The translations under genes and the position numbers were made by a program. This document shows, in pieces, positions 13,358 to 22,046 of a stretch of DNA of 29,495 nucleotides. Source of the stretch: Prevotella merdae. Lineage in GTDB: Bacteria > Bacteroidota > Bacteroidia > Bacteroidales > Bacteroidaceae. The DNA lies in NCBI RefSeq assembly GCF_900290275.1, contig NZ_LT985323.1, positions 348,431-377,925 of the forward strand, written 5' to 3'. Within the stretch, counting starts at the first letter, position 1, and each line of letters starts with the position of its first letter. Below the pieces are notes generated by a model, which searched no databases, had not been told where the DNA came from, and saw nothing but the letters and a program-made list of their open reading frames with translations.

Positions 13358-16099
13358 CTAATCGCGCAACGCTCCCGGACTAACACCAAACTCGTCCTTA
13401 AAGCACTTGTTAAAGTAAGACGGCGAGGTGAATCCCACTTCGTATGCTATCTCAGACACTGCCTTGTCTGTATGTTCCACCATACGGCGTGCCTTTACAA
13501 GTCGTGCCTTGCGCAGAAGCTCTACTGGCGTCTGTCCGGTAAGTGCCTTCACCTTGCGGTATAGTTGTACACGCGACAAACCTATCTTCTCTCCCAATCG
13601 CTCGATAGAGAAATCGGAGTCGGAAAGGTTGTTCTTTATAATATCACGCAGACGTGTAACAAATCTTTGGTCTTGCTGTCCAAGTTGTTCCTCGTCAGCA
13701 GCCTCTTGTGCTCCACCCGAGAATATAGAGCGTAGCATAGTGCGCGAACGTAATAAATTGTCTATACGTGCAAGCAGCACCGAACCCGAGAATGGTTTGG
13801 TTAGATAAGAGTCGGCACCCTTGGCATATCCCTCCTCACGTTGCTCTGACAACGAACGTGCTGTAAGCAGAACAACAGGTATATGACTTGTAGCCGTATC
13901 TTCCTTAAGCCTTGCCGTAAACTCAATGCCATCCATAACTGGCATCATAACATCGCATACCACAAGTTGTGGCACATAACGGTGCGCCACCTCAAGTCCT
14001 TGTTTGCCGTCTGTAGCCTCAACCACATTATATTTCTCCGAAAGCAGCGAACGCAGATATGTCCTCATGCCATTGTTGTCGTCGATGATAAGTACAAGAG
14101 GGCGGTCGTTGTCAAAGTCCTCTGCATTGGTTATATGTTCGGTAAGCGTCTCTGCATTGGTATCAGCAGCAATATAGCTGTCGTCTATCATATTGCGATC
14201 TATAGCTTGCGATGTAGCAGGCTGATCCTTGGAAGCATCATATCCAGGCTGTGTATCGGGTATGCGCACAACAAAGGTAGTGCCTTTACCAGGCTCGCTT
14301 TCGGCATGCACATCACCATTATGCATGTCCACGTATGCCTTGACTAACGACAGACCTATGCCTGTACCGCCTATTGCTCCCTTTGCCTGATAGAAACGCT
14401 CAAACAAGCGTGGCAGTTCATCGGCACTTATTCCCTTGCCAGTATCAGCCACACGTAGTGTATAGAATCCATCCTTATGCTGCAGACTTGTTGTTATACA
14501 GCCTCCTTCGGGGGTATACTTAAGCGAGTTGGACATCAGGTTGAAGTAGATATGCTCCAACTTGTCGCGGTCGGCTATAACCATAGCCTCTGTATCTACG
14601 GCAGATGTATCCACCTCTATATTTATCTTGCGACGCATAGCCACAGCCCTGAAGTCATCTGCCCATGTTTGCAATTCGTTTTGCAAGGCAAAATTGTTTA
14701 GATGCAATGTCGCCTTATTGTTCTGTACCTTGCGGAAGTCGAGTATCTCGCCCACAAGCTGTATCAATATTCGTGTATTGCGCTGCACCATTTCGAGCAT
14801 ATTGCGCTGTGTTCCGCGCACAGTTGGATCTTCCAGAAGTTGTTCTACCGGACCAGATATAAGAGTTAGCGGTGTGCGCAACTCATGGCTTACGTTTGTA
14901 AAGAACTGTAGTTGCGTCTTTGTCATCTGCTCCATATCCTCTGTCATACGGCGCTGTTGTTCCATCGACTCCTTAAGCTTATTGTTGATACGTGCCTTGG
15001 TAAAGTAGGCACGTATAGAGTAGGCAAACGCTCCAATGAGCATCACCATGAATACAATCAGTATCAGCAGATAAAAGCGTTGCGTATTGAAGTCGTCAGC
15101 AGCCTTGTCCACACGCGAGCGCAGGGTGGACAAATGGTATTGCTGTCTTACGGTTTCATCGTTCTGCATAAGCAGCACACGTGCATTGTCGCTGGTAACA
15201 AGAGCCGACGATAGTTGGTTTTCGCGCTTATACTTCTTGCCGGTTAGTATGTTCATTGCCAGCTGCAACACCTCGTCGCCGCGTGTAGGATATATATACG
15301 ATGCGAAGAGAGTGCCATCGTTTACAAGAGGCAGTCCGCCACCTTGCTGTGGCATAGCGTCGATACCGCAAAACTTTATCTTGCTGATATCCAATCCATG
15401 CTTCAAGGCTGCTCGTCTTGCACCCATAGCCATACGGTCGTTGTGTGCGAAGATACAATCGAAGGCATTATAAGGATGTGACAGCAAAGAGTCTATCACA
15501 CGAAAGGCACCTTGTTCAGTCCAATCGGCATGTAGTTTCTGCACTATGCTTATAGCAGGACGTTGTGCCGCAACGCTGTCGAATCCATGCTGACGCTCAA
15601 TAGCTGGCGATGATGTAGACAGTCCGCACAATTCAATAATTCTACTTCCTTCAGGCAGCGCACTTGACAGATATTCGCCCATCGTCTTGCCTATCTCGTA
15701 GTTGTCGGCACCAATATATGCCGTATACTGGTTGGAGCGTGTACGGCGGTCGAATATAATGACTGGTATGCCCTTCTCGTATGCACGGTCTATAGCAGGC
15801 GATATACTCACCTGACCTGGCGCAACGATAAGTAGATCGACGTCGTCATCGGCAAAGCGCTCTATCTGTTCGGTCTGCAAACGCACATCATCATTGGCCG
15901 ACTGTATGCGCAGTTCCACATTATTATAATATAAGGCTGCGATACGCAGCTCCTCATTAAGTTTCTCACGCCACACGTCCTCAGAGCATTGCGACACGGC
16001 AATGACAAAGTGTTTCTTCTCACCATGACCGCAAGACACAAGCATGGCAAAAAGAACTAAAAGCACCGATAATCGCAACATATTGAGCATTTTGTTCAT
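13358..16099 (-). CDS. Hybrid two-component sensor-regulator (HTCS) with a periplasmic-binding-protein sensor
   Basis: One 913-residue protein holds a whole signalling route. A signal/anchor (1-23, MLVSC) precedes a periplasmic sugar-binding-type domain (about 30-320, Peripla_BP_4-like: VIAVSQCSEDVWREKLNEEL, VIIFDRR, IFAHNDRMAMGA, FCGIDA). One TM helix (343-361) follows. Then a HisKA with H405 in FFTNVSHELRTPLTL, a HATPase with N524 in NLMSNSLKYTP and DTGKGIS, and a REC domain with D673/D674, D716 and K768. Last is an AraC-type DNA-binding domain (about 812-913). The layout matches the fructose-sensing BT1754 class of Bacteroides. HTCS usually control neighbouring glycan loci; no susC/D or fructan genes are visible here, so the ligand is unknown. 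All catalytic residues are present. Confidence 0.95.
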   Translation of the reverse strand: MNKMLNMLRLSVLLVLFAMLVSCGHGEKKHFVIAVSQCSEDVWREKLNEELRIAALYYNNVELRIQSANDDVRLQTEQIERFADDDVDLLIVAPGQVSISPAIDRAYEKGIPVIIFDRRTRSNQYTAYIGADNYEIGKTMGEYLSSALPEGSRIIELCGLSTSSPAIERQHGFDSVAAQRPAISIVQKLHADWTEQGAFRVIDSLLSHPYNAFDCIFAHNDRMAMGARRAALKHGLDISKIKFCGIDAMPQQGGGLPLVNDGTLFASYIYPTRGDEVLQLAMNILTGKKYKRENQLSSALVTSDNARVLLMQNDETVRQQYHLSTLRSRVDKAADDFNTQRFYLLILIVFMVMLIGAFAYSIRAYFTKARINNKLKESMEQQRRMTEDMEQMTKTQLQFFTNVSHELRTPLTLISGPVEQLLEDPTVRGTQRNMLEMVQRNTRILIQLVGEILDFRKVQNNKATLHLNNFALQNELQTWADDFRAVAMRRKINIEVDTSAVDTEAMVIADRDKLEHIYFNLMSNSLKYTPEGGCITTSLQHKDGFYTLRVADTGKGISADELPRLFERFYQAKGAIGGTGIGLSLVKAYVDMHNGDVHAESEPGKGTTFVVRIPDTQPGYDASKDQPATSQAIDRNMIDDSYIAADTNAETLTEHITNAEDFDNDRPLVLIIDDNNGMRTYLRSLLSEKYNVVEATDGKQGLEVAHRYVPQLVVCDVMMPVMDGIEFTARLKEDTATSHIPVVLLTARSLSEQREEGYAKGADSYLTKPFSGSVLLARIDNLLRSRTMLRSIFSGGAQEAADEEQLGQQDQRFVTRLRDIIKNNLSDSDFSIERLGEKIGLSRVQLYRKVKALTGQTPVELLRKARLVKARRMVEHTDKAVSEIAYEVGFTSPSYFNKCFKDEFGVSPGALRD

Positions 16100-16131
16100 C
16101 TGATTTGTTTATTGGTTTAGGTTTGTTTTTG

Positions 16132-16139
16132 CAAATTTA
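16132..16139 (-). promoter_or_regulatory. -7 box of the HTCS gene
   Basis: TAAATTTG on the minus strand, followed by CA, lies 32 bp before the ATG. No matching -33 element is evident. Confidence 0.5.
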
Positions 16140-16267
16140 GATAAAAATATTGAGTTATAAGAGGAATACGAAGGAAAACAAGCGACATTTTTTATATATA
16201 CATATTTCATTTTATTATATATTTGTTTCCTGAAACATTCTTGCAACTCAAGGAACGATTATTTAAA

Positions 16268-16296
16268 TTGTCTACCGCTCATTATTGCTAACTTTG
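16268..16296 (+). promoter_or_regulatory. Promoter of the 16.3 kb non-coding RNA
   Basis: TTG (16268-16270), an 18-nt spacer and a consensus -7 box TAACTTTG (16289-16296), extended by GCA, point rightwards into a region without a protein gene. The start would be about 16303. Confidence 0.6.
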
Positions 16297-16302
16297 CAAT
16301 GT

Positions 16303-16511
16303 CAAAAGGAAAAATAATTGATATCAGGATATACACACCAGGCCAAAGATTAGTTATAAGATTTAAAGCTTCAAATTTTCAGCCCCATGCATGGGGAAAT
16401 AGGTTCCATATTTAAGATTGTTGTTTTAGATTAAGTTGGTTATAGAGTTAGTTTAGGATTAGTAGACATTATGTGCCGGAGGTGAAGTGATTTCACTTCC
16501 GGTTCTTTTTT
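16303..16511 (+). ncRNA. Candidate small non-coding RNA, about 210 nt
   Basis: The unit has a consensus promoter on the left and a strong intrinsic terminator on the right, and faces the convergent OmpP1 terminator, so it is not a leader of another gene. No credible ORF fits: an ATG at 16299 (38 codons) lies upstream of the expected start, and the ATG at 16387 gives only 15 codons. Inside are a perfect palindrome CCCCATGCATGGGG (16383-16396), a 59-nt segment without any C (16408-16466), and GACATT (16466-16471) able to pair with AATGTC at the 5' end (16298-16303). Known stable RNAs of this size include 6S RNA, but I do not recognise its sequence signature. Confidence 0.55.
16476..16511 (+). 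terminator. Terminator of the candidate ncRNA
   Basis: CCGGAGGTGAA (16476-16486) pairs with TTCACTTCCGG (16492-16502): 11 bp with one wobble and a 5-nt loop. It is followed by TTCTTTTTT. Confidence 0.85.
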
Positions 16512-16519
16512 GTGGCTAT

Positions 16520-16555
16520 AAAAAAGGGCAATCTTGCATCTCTGCAAGGTTGCCC
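16520..16555 (-). terminator. OmpP1 gene terminator
   Basis: GGGCAATCTTGCA (16526-16538) pairs with TGCAAGGTTGCCC (16543-16555) for 13 bp with one wobble. Read leftwards it is followed by six U residues, so it ends the minus-strand gene. Confidence 0.85.
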
Positions 16556-16604
16556 CTTGAAATGAAATTATTTATGACATTTTAAATGGAATGGTTATGA
16601 AAGC

Positions 16605-18164
16605 TTAGAACTTAACATCCAATCCTACACCAAACACATTGTTGTTACGTGTATAGTCGGAAGTGTAGTTGTACTTGTTGGTACCAACGGTCGACTCCTC
16701 TGATGTCTTCTTGTGCTCGTAGAAGGTGTGGAAGTAGGCCACATTGAGCTTCATACGACTTGTAAGGCGGATAACACCACCAACACCTACCGAGTTGGAG
16801 CTTACAACAAACGACTTGTCGTCCATATACTCGTCGCTCAAGCCATAGCTTGTGCACTGCCAACCAGCACTTACAGTAAGGCGCTTGTTGATGTCGTACT
16901 CGGCACCGGCGTTGTACTCAAGAGTACCACGGTCGAGCTTCTTGTTACGGTTGTTGTATGATGTTGCGTTCTTGTCATCGAACCAGTGGAAACCAACGTT
17001 GATGCGAAGATCATCGGTTGGAGCATAGCCAGCACCAAGAGTGAGGTAAGCAGGGATGTCGCCAGCAATCTTCTTGCCATCCTCGTACTCGCCTACTGCT
17101 TCACCAAGAGCTGTATCAAACTTACTCTTAATGCCAAGCATTACAGCCTGCACCTTAGGATCGCCAAGGATTTTATTATCAACTACTACTTCTGGTACAC
17201 CCTTAGCGATAAGCGCAGTGCGCAAGTTACCTGCGAGGTTACCAATAGATGGAGCCTGGTTTACCGACTTGTTCTTAAGACGCATACGTGTCTTAAACTC
17301 GTACTTAGCCGAGAAGTTCCAACGACCTGTCTTATAGTCGATACCAATGATTGGGGTAAAACCGAGTCCTGTCTGGTCACAGCTAAGAAGAATGTCGGCA
17401 GCATCGGTCTTTGAAGGGTCGAGAACTGTATAAAGCGGTGTATTACCTACCTTGATATCGCGAACATATCCATAGTAATTGCATGATGCATATACAGTAC
17501 GCAAGCCGGCAAACGCGCTGAAGTTATCGCTCACCTTATAGGCAGCGCCAATAGAGATGCCATAGTAGTACTGACGGCCGTGCATATAGCTATCGTAACT
17601 ATACTTGCCGTCTGAACCGAACATCTCTGAGAAGATATTTTTAGGATATGCAGCTCCCAATGCACCCTTAGCAGCTCCGTCTACAGCACCAGCTAGACCA
17701 CAAGCGCCCATAGCAGTCTCACCTACAATCTTCTCAAACGAACCCAGTCCGTTGTCAAATGTACACTTGCCGCCACCGCCTGTCAATGCGAGGTTAGCCT
17801 GGAACGACCAGCGTCCCTTGTTGTATGCATATTGTAGAGAAGGGATAACGGGAGCGAAAGCCTCTCCCTTGAATTCACGTGGAGTAATAGGGTTGTTCAC
17901 ATTGTTTTTGAACAGATCGTAGCCGTTCTTGATAATACGGGTCTGGTAAGCCAACTGCCAGTTGAGAGACAAATGGTGTCCCTCGCCAAGAAATACAACA
18001 CCAGCAGGGTTGTAATATACACCGTCAATACCAATAGAAGCCTCACGGCTCATCATACGGTTAAACGCTACATTCTGGTTTGTGTTTGTTAGCAGTCCTC
18101 CTGCAAACGATACGCTGCTTGATGCAATCGCTGCTGTCAAGCAAGCCATTTTTAACTTATTCAT
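16605..18164 (-). CDS. OmpP1/FadL/TodX-family outer-membrane transporter
   Basis: The 519-residue barrel protein has a signal peptide (1 to about 22, ASSSVSFAGG). It continues with GGLLTNTNQNVAFNRMMSREASIGIDGVYYNPAG, where the family's N-terminal hatch and NPAG motif are clear. Long alternating strands follow (WSFQANLALTGGGG, YGISIGAAYKV, WNFSAKYEFKTRMRLKN, LNVAYFHTFYEHKK), and the C-terminus is VFGVGLDVKF with a terminal Phe. FadL-type channels admit long-chain fatty acids or other hydrophobic compounds. The segment at about 145-185 (VGETAMGACGLAGAVDGAAKG) is small-residue-rich and may be an extracellular loop or hatch insert. Substrate unknown. Confidence 0.9.
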   Translation of the reverse strand: MNKLKMACLTAAIASSSVSFAGGLLTNTNQNVAFNRMMSREASIGIDGVYYNPAGVVFLGEGHHLSLNWQLAYQTRIIKNGYDLFKNNVNNPITPREFKGEAFAPVIPSLQYAYNKGRWSFQANLALTGGGGKCTFDNGLGSFEKIVGETAMGACGLAGAVDGAAKGALGAAYPKNIFSEMFGSDGKYSYDSYMHGRQYYYGISIGAAYKVSDNFSAFAGLRTVYASCNYYGYVRDIKVGNTPLYTVLDPSKTDAADILLSCDQTGLGFTPIIGIDYKTGRWNFSAKYEFKTRMRLKNKSVNQAPSIGNLAGNLRTALIAKGVPEVVVDNKILGDPKVQAVMLGIKSKFDTALGEAVGEYEDGKKIAGDIPAYLTLGAGYAPTDDLRINVGFHWFDDKNATSYNNRNKKLDRGTLEYNAGAEYDINKRLTVSAGWQCTSYGLSDEYMDDKSFVVSSNSVGVGGVIRLTSRMKLNVAYFHTFYEHKKTSEESTVGTNKYNYTSDYTRNNNVFGVGLDVKF

Positions 18165-18190
18165 CTTAATTACCTTTAAAAAATTGGTTG

Positions 18191-18198
18191 CAAAGGTA
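18191..18198 (-). promoter_or_regulatory. -7 box of the OmpP1 gene
   Basis: TACCTTTG on the minus strand, extended by GCA, lies 26 bp before the ATG. No good -33 element is found. Confidence 0.55.
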
Positions 18199-18264
18199 AG
18201 TGAATTGTCCTATTCTTCCGAATAAGAGATAGGTTATTTAAGTTCTATTAACAGAATAATTAAT

Positions 18265-18305
18265 AAAAGCTGCACAAACTAAAAGGTTTGTGCAGCTTTT
18301 TAGTT
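18265..18305 (-). terminator. Terminator after the 7TM-HD gene
   Basis: A perfect 15-bp stem (18265-18279 with 18286-18300, core AGCTGCACAAAC) has a 6-nt loop. Both strands end in a run of U, with TTTT followed by an AT-rich tail on the minus strand, so it could work in either direction. Confidence 0.85.
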
Positions 18306-18341
18306 GATAGCTCTTGCTTTCAATGTTATATGCCACAACCC

Positions 18342-20393
18342 CTATTTCTTCATTTCCGGATAAGAGATACGGGTGTGGTATATCGACTTAAGACGTTCGA
18401 TAAGCACAAGCTTGGCAAGGGCAATATCGCGGAATGTGATAGGACATTCCTTGAAATATCCATCAGCAACATCACCATCTATAATCTTGTTCACCAATTC
18501 GGCTATGCTCTCTTCTGTATACACTGGCAATGAGCGCGATGCCGCCTCTACCCCATCGGCTATCATAAGGATAGCTTGCTCGCGGGTAAACGGATTAGGA
18601 CCAGGATATCTGAATGGAGCTGTGTCTACCTCCTCGTCTGGATGCTCGTTCTTATACTTTATATAGAAGTACTTGGTAAGGCCTGTGCCATGATGCGTAA
18701 CGATAAAGTCGCGTATGATGGCAGGCAAATTCTCCCTTTCTGCCATCTTCACACCCTCGGTAACATGACTTATAACAATGCGCGCACTCTCCTTGTACGG
18801 CATATTGTCGTGCGGATTTACACCAGCCTGATTCTCGGTAAAGAACACTGGGTCTACCATCTTGCCTATGTCGTGATACAAGGCACCGGTACGCACAAGC
18901 AACGAATTGGCTCCTATCTTGTTGGCTATTTCTGCCGCAAGGTTACCCACGGTGATAGAGTGTTGGAACGTACCCGGAGCTACCTCTGAAAGGTTGCGTA
19001 ACAATCCTCGGTTGGTATTCGAAAGCTCGAACAAGGTAACACTCGATACAAAGCCAAACATCTTCTCGATGATATACATCATTGGGTAAGATATGAGCAA
19101 GAACACGCCATTAACCACAAAGTGGTAGTACATATCGTGATCCATCAGCGTGAAGTCGTTGTCCTGTATCATCTGTAGTGCCAAATACACAAAGGCACTG
19201 CCCATTGCCACAAGGATTGCTGTCTTAAACACCTGTGCACGGCGTGTAAGTTCGCGCAGCGAATAGATGGCAATCAGTCCTGCTACAATCTGTATGATGA
19301 TAAACTCGTACTGGTATCTAACCGCAGTTGTACATATCAATATCATGGTGATATGCGACACGAACGCTGTGCGCGAGTCCATAAACACACGCACAAATAT
19401 CGGCGCCATGGCAAACGGCAATATGTAGACACTCATAAAGTTATGCCGCATCATAAGCGACACCACCACTGGGAATAGCGTTATAAGCGAGTAGAGCATG
19501 GCTATTGAACGCGGCTTATTGAAGTAGTCGCGGCGGAACAATGCCAGATACAACGTGAATAGCACCACCATAAGTGTTACGAATATTATCTGTCCGATGA
19601 AGGTGCTCGTTATCTCGCTTTGTGTTGCCGAGCGTCGCTTTATCTCGCGCTCAAACGAGTTGAGCACACGATAGGTGTAATCGTCCACAATGTCGCCACG
19701 GTCTATAACCTTCTGTCCGCTCATCACCATTCCACTTGCAGGCGGTATTGACGAGAGGAGGTCGTTCTTCTCGGTTTCCGACCGTTCCTTGTCGTACACA
19801 AGGTTTGGCTCAATGTAGTTGTTCAGGTTACAGCGTTGCAATATTGGGCGCACACTTGCTATATGCTCATCAAGAAACAACTGCTCGTAGGCAGACAGCG
19901 TAGAGTAGAAGTTGGAGAGAGGCACACCTTGCGCATTGTTGCCTATAACCACACGCACCATCGTAGTAGAGTCGCGATATATCTCGTTATACTCTGGCGT
20001 GTCCATTATACCTGCACTATACAGCTGACGCAGACGCTTTGCTATGATGTTGACATACTCGCCCGGCAAGCCTGGTATTCCGTTATGGAAGTCGGCAGTA
20101 AACTTGTCTATCTGCTTCTTCTCTACTGCCTGGTCGTAGTTGTAGTAGGGTTGATAGGTCTCAAGCAAGGAGTCTTCCTGAGCCTTTATGGCTTCATCGG
20201 TCTTGTAGATAGGAAAGTCGAACTTGGCTATAAACGAACCATACATCCACGGCTTGCCGATATCGTACTTAAACTTTTGGCTCTCGTAGCGTGGCAACGA
20301 CCACACTATCACCGTAACCGTAACCACGATGAGTGCCAGACGGCTCATTAGGTTGCGCCAGAAGCGACCATTACTGTTGTCTAATCTATACAT
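18342..20393 (-). CDS. 7TM-HD membrane phosphohydrolase (PgpH-like, HDIG domain)
   Basis: The 683-residue inner-membrane protein starts with one TM helix (about 18-34), then a periplasmic 7TMR-HDED-type domain (about 40-255). A block of seven TM helices follows (about 263-455), then a cytosolic HD domain. Metal ligands are visible: H478 in FQHSITVGNLA, H507-D508 in LYHDIGKM, H543 in SHVTEGV, H567-H568 in VTHHGTG and D613 in IADGVEAASR. In Listeria the homologue PgpH hydrolyses cyclic di-AMP; the same role is inferred here. Placement next to gltX and waaA, in opposite orientation, is common in Bacteroidales. Full length, no defects seen. Confidence 0.93.
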   Translation of the reverse strand: MYRLDNSNGRFWRNLMSRLALIVVTVTVIVWSLPRYESQKFKYDIGKPWMYGSFIAKFDFPIYKTDEAIKAQEDSLLETYQPYYNYDQAVEKKQIDKFTADFHNGIPGLPGEYVNIIAKRLRQLYSAGIMDTPEYNEIYRDSTTMVRVVIGNNAQGVPLSNFYSTLSAYEQLFLDEHIASVRPILQRCNLNNYIEPNLVYDKERSETEKNDLLSSIPPASGMVMSGQKVIDRGDIVDDYTYRVLNSFEREIKRRSATQSEITSTFIGQIIFVTLMVVLFTLYLALFRRDYFNKPRSIAMLYSLITLFPVVVSLMMRHNFMSVYILPFAMAPIFVRVFMDSRTAFVSHITMILICTTAVRYQYEFIIIQIVAGLIAIYSLRELTRRAQVFKTAILVAMGSAFVYLALQMIQDNDFTLMDHDMYYHFVVNGVFLLISYPMMYIIEKMFGFVSSVTLFELSNTNRGLLRNLSEVAPGTFQHSITVGNLAAEIANKIGANSLLVRTGALYHDIGKMVDPVFFTENQAGVNPHDNMPYKESARIVISHVTEGVKMAERENLPAIIRDFIVTHHGTGLTKYFYIKYKNEHPDEEVDTAPFRYPGPNPFTREQAILMIADGVEAASRSLPVYTEESIAELVNKIIDGDVADGYFKECPITFRDIALAKLVLIERLKSIYHTRISYPEMKK

Positions 20394-20482
20394 ACGCGTA
20401 GTGTTTTTATATGCATTTTGGCTTTTCTTGCCCTTTGGACTGCAATATTACAAAAAAAATGTGAAAATCGGGAAATTTATAG

Positions 20483-20490
20483 TATCTTTG
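20483..20490 (+). promoter_or_regulatory. gltX-waaA promoter (-7 box)
   Basis: TATCTTTG followed by CA is a consensus -7 box 26 bp before the gltX start. TGTG (20460-20463), 19 nt upstream, is a weak -33 candidate. Confidence 0.65.
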
Positions 20491-20516
20491 CACAGAAATA
20501 AATAACAAAATAAGTT

Positions 20517-22034
20517 ATGTCAGATAGAAAAGTAAGGGTGCGCTTCGCACCAAGTCCTACTGGACCTTTGCACATCGGTGGTGTGCGTACAGCATTGTAT
20601 AACTATCTTTTCGCCCGTCAGCATGGCGGCGACCTTGTATTCCGTATCGAAGATACAGACTCTCATCGCTTTGTTCCTGGAGCCGAAGACTATATCATAG
20701 AATCATTCCGCTGGCTCGGCATCAAGTTTGATGAGGGTGTATCATTCGGCGGCAATCATGGTCCATATCGCCAAAGCGAGCGCCGTGGAATATACAAGAA
20801 GTATGTCGAGCAGTTGCTTGAAGCCGGCAAGGCTTACATTGCCTTCGATACTCCTGAGCAGCTTGAGGCTAAGCGTGCCGAGATACAAAACTTCCAGTAC
20901 GACGCACGCACCCGTGGTGAGATGTGCAACTCGCTTACTCTCTCTAAGGAGGAGGTTGAGCAGCGCATTGCCGATGGTCAGCAGTATGTTGTACGTTTCA
21001 AGATTGAGCCGGGTATCGAGGTTCATGTAAACGATATGATTCGCGGTGATGTCAAGATCAAGAGCGACATTCTCGACGACAAGGTACTGTATAAGAGTGC
21101 CGACGAGCTGCCTACATATCACCTTGCCAATATCGTTGACGACCACCTTATGGAGATTACCCACGTTATTCGTGGCGAGGAGTGGTTGCCAAGTGCTCCA
21201 CTTCATGTTCTGTTGTATCGTGCTTTTGGATGGGAAGACACTATGCCTACATTTGCCCACCTGCCATTGTTGCTCAAGCCAGAAGGTAAGGGCAAGTTGT
21301 CTAAGCGTGATGGCGACCGCCTTGGTTTCCCAGTATTCCCATTGGAGTGGCACGATCCTAAGACAGGCGATGTATCTTCAGGATATCGTGAGAGCGGCTA
21401 CTTCCCAGAGGCTGTAGTCAATTTCCTTGCTTTGCTTGGATGGAATCCCGGCACCGAGCAGGAACTATTCTCTCTTGACGAACTCGTAGAGCAGTTTGAC
21501 ATTCATAAGTGTTCTAAGTCGGGTGCTAAGTTCGATTTCCAGAAGGGCATATGGTTCAACCACGAATATATCTTGCGCAAGTCGAACGAGGAGATTGCCA
21601 ATCTCTTTGCTCCTATTGTAGCCAACAATGGTGTCGACGAGACTATGGAGCGCATCACATTGGTAGTGTCTATGATGAAGGATCGTGTAAACTTCGTTAA
21701 GGAGCTTTGGCCATTGTGCTCGTTCTTCTTCATCGCTCCTACCGAGTATGATGCCAAAACCGTAAAGAAGCGTTGGAAGGAAGACTCAGCAAAGGTTATG
21801 GGCGAGCTTGCCGACGTGCTCGAGTCGATAGACGACTTCTCTATCGAGGGTCAGGAACCCGTTGTAATGAAGTGGGTTGAAGACAAGGGCTACAAGCTGG
21901 GCGACGTTATGAACGCCTTCCGTCTTGCATTGGTAGGCATTGGCAAGGGTCCGGGTATGTTCGACATATCGGCTTTCTTGGGCAAGGAGGAAACTCTGCG
22001 CCGTCTGCGCAAGGCTATCGAAGTGTTGAAGTAA
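20517..22034 (+). CDS. gltX: Glutamyl-tRNA synthetase
   Basis: The 505-residue class I synthetase charges tRNA-Glu. The N-terminal Rossmann domain has the HIGH-type motif [10 protein letters not shown] (13-22) and RIEDTDSHR (43-51). The KMSKS loop reads [10 protein letters not shown] (259-268). The C-terminal helical anticodon-binding domain runs from about 330 to 505. No zinc-binding cysteine cluster of the proteobacterial type is visible. waaA follows after 12 bp, so the two form an operon. Confidence 0.97.
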   Translation: MSDRKVRVRFAPSPTGPLHIGGVRTALYNYLFARQHGGDLVFRIEDTDSHRFVPGAEDYIIESFRWLGIKFDEGVSFGGNHGPYRQSERRGIYKKYVEQLLEAGKAYIAFDTPEQLEAKRAEIQNFQYDARTRGEMCNSLTLSKEEVEQRIADGQQYVVRFKIEPGIEVHVNDMIRGDVKIKSDILDDKVLYKSADELPTYHLANIVDDHLMEITHVIRGEEWLPSAPLHVLLYRAFGWEDTMPTFAHLPLLLKPEGKGKLSKRDGDRLGFPVFPLEWHDPKTGDVSSGYRESGYFPEAVVNFLALLGWNPGTEQELFSLDELVEQFDIHKCSKSGAKFDFQKGIWFNHEYILRKSNEEIANLFAPIVANNGVDETMERITLVVSMMKDRVNFVKELWPLCSFFFIAPTEYDAKTVKKRWKEDSAKVMGELADVLESIDDFSIEGQEPVVMKWVEDKGYKLGDVMNAFRLALVGIGKGPGMFDISAFLGKEETLRRLRKAIEVLK

Positions 22035-22046
22035 GACACATAAAAT

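Noticed and set aside
16299..16415. 38-codon ORF (begins MSKGKIIDIR) in the 16.3 kb unit
   Set aside because: Its ATG is only 2 nt past the -7 box, upstream of the expected transcription start, and the peptide shows no family features. A non-coding RNA is preferred.
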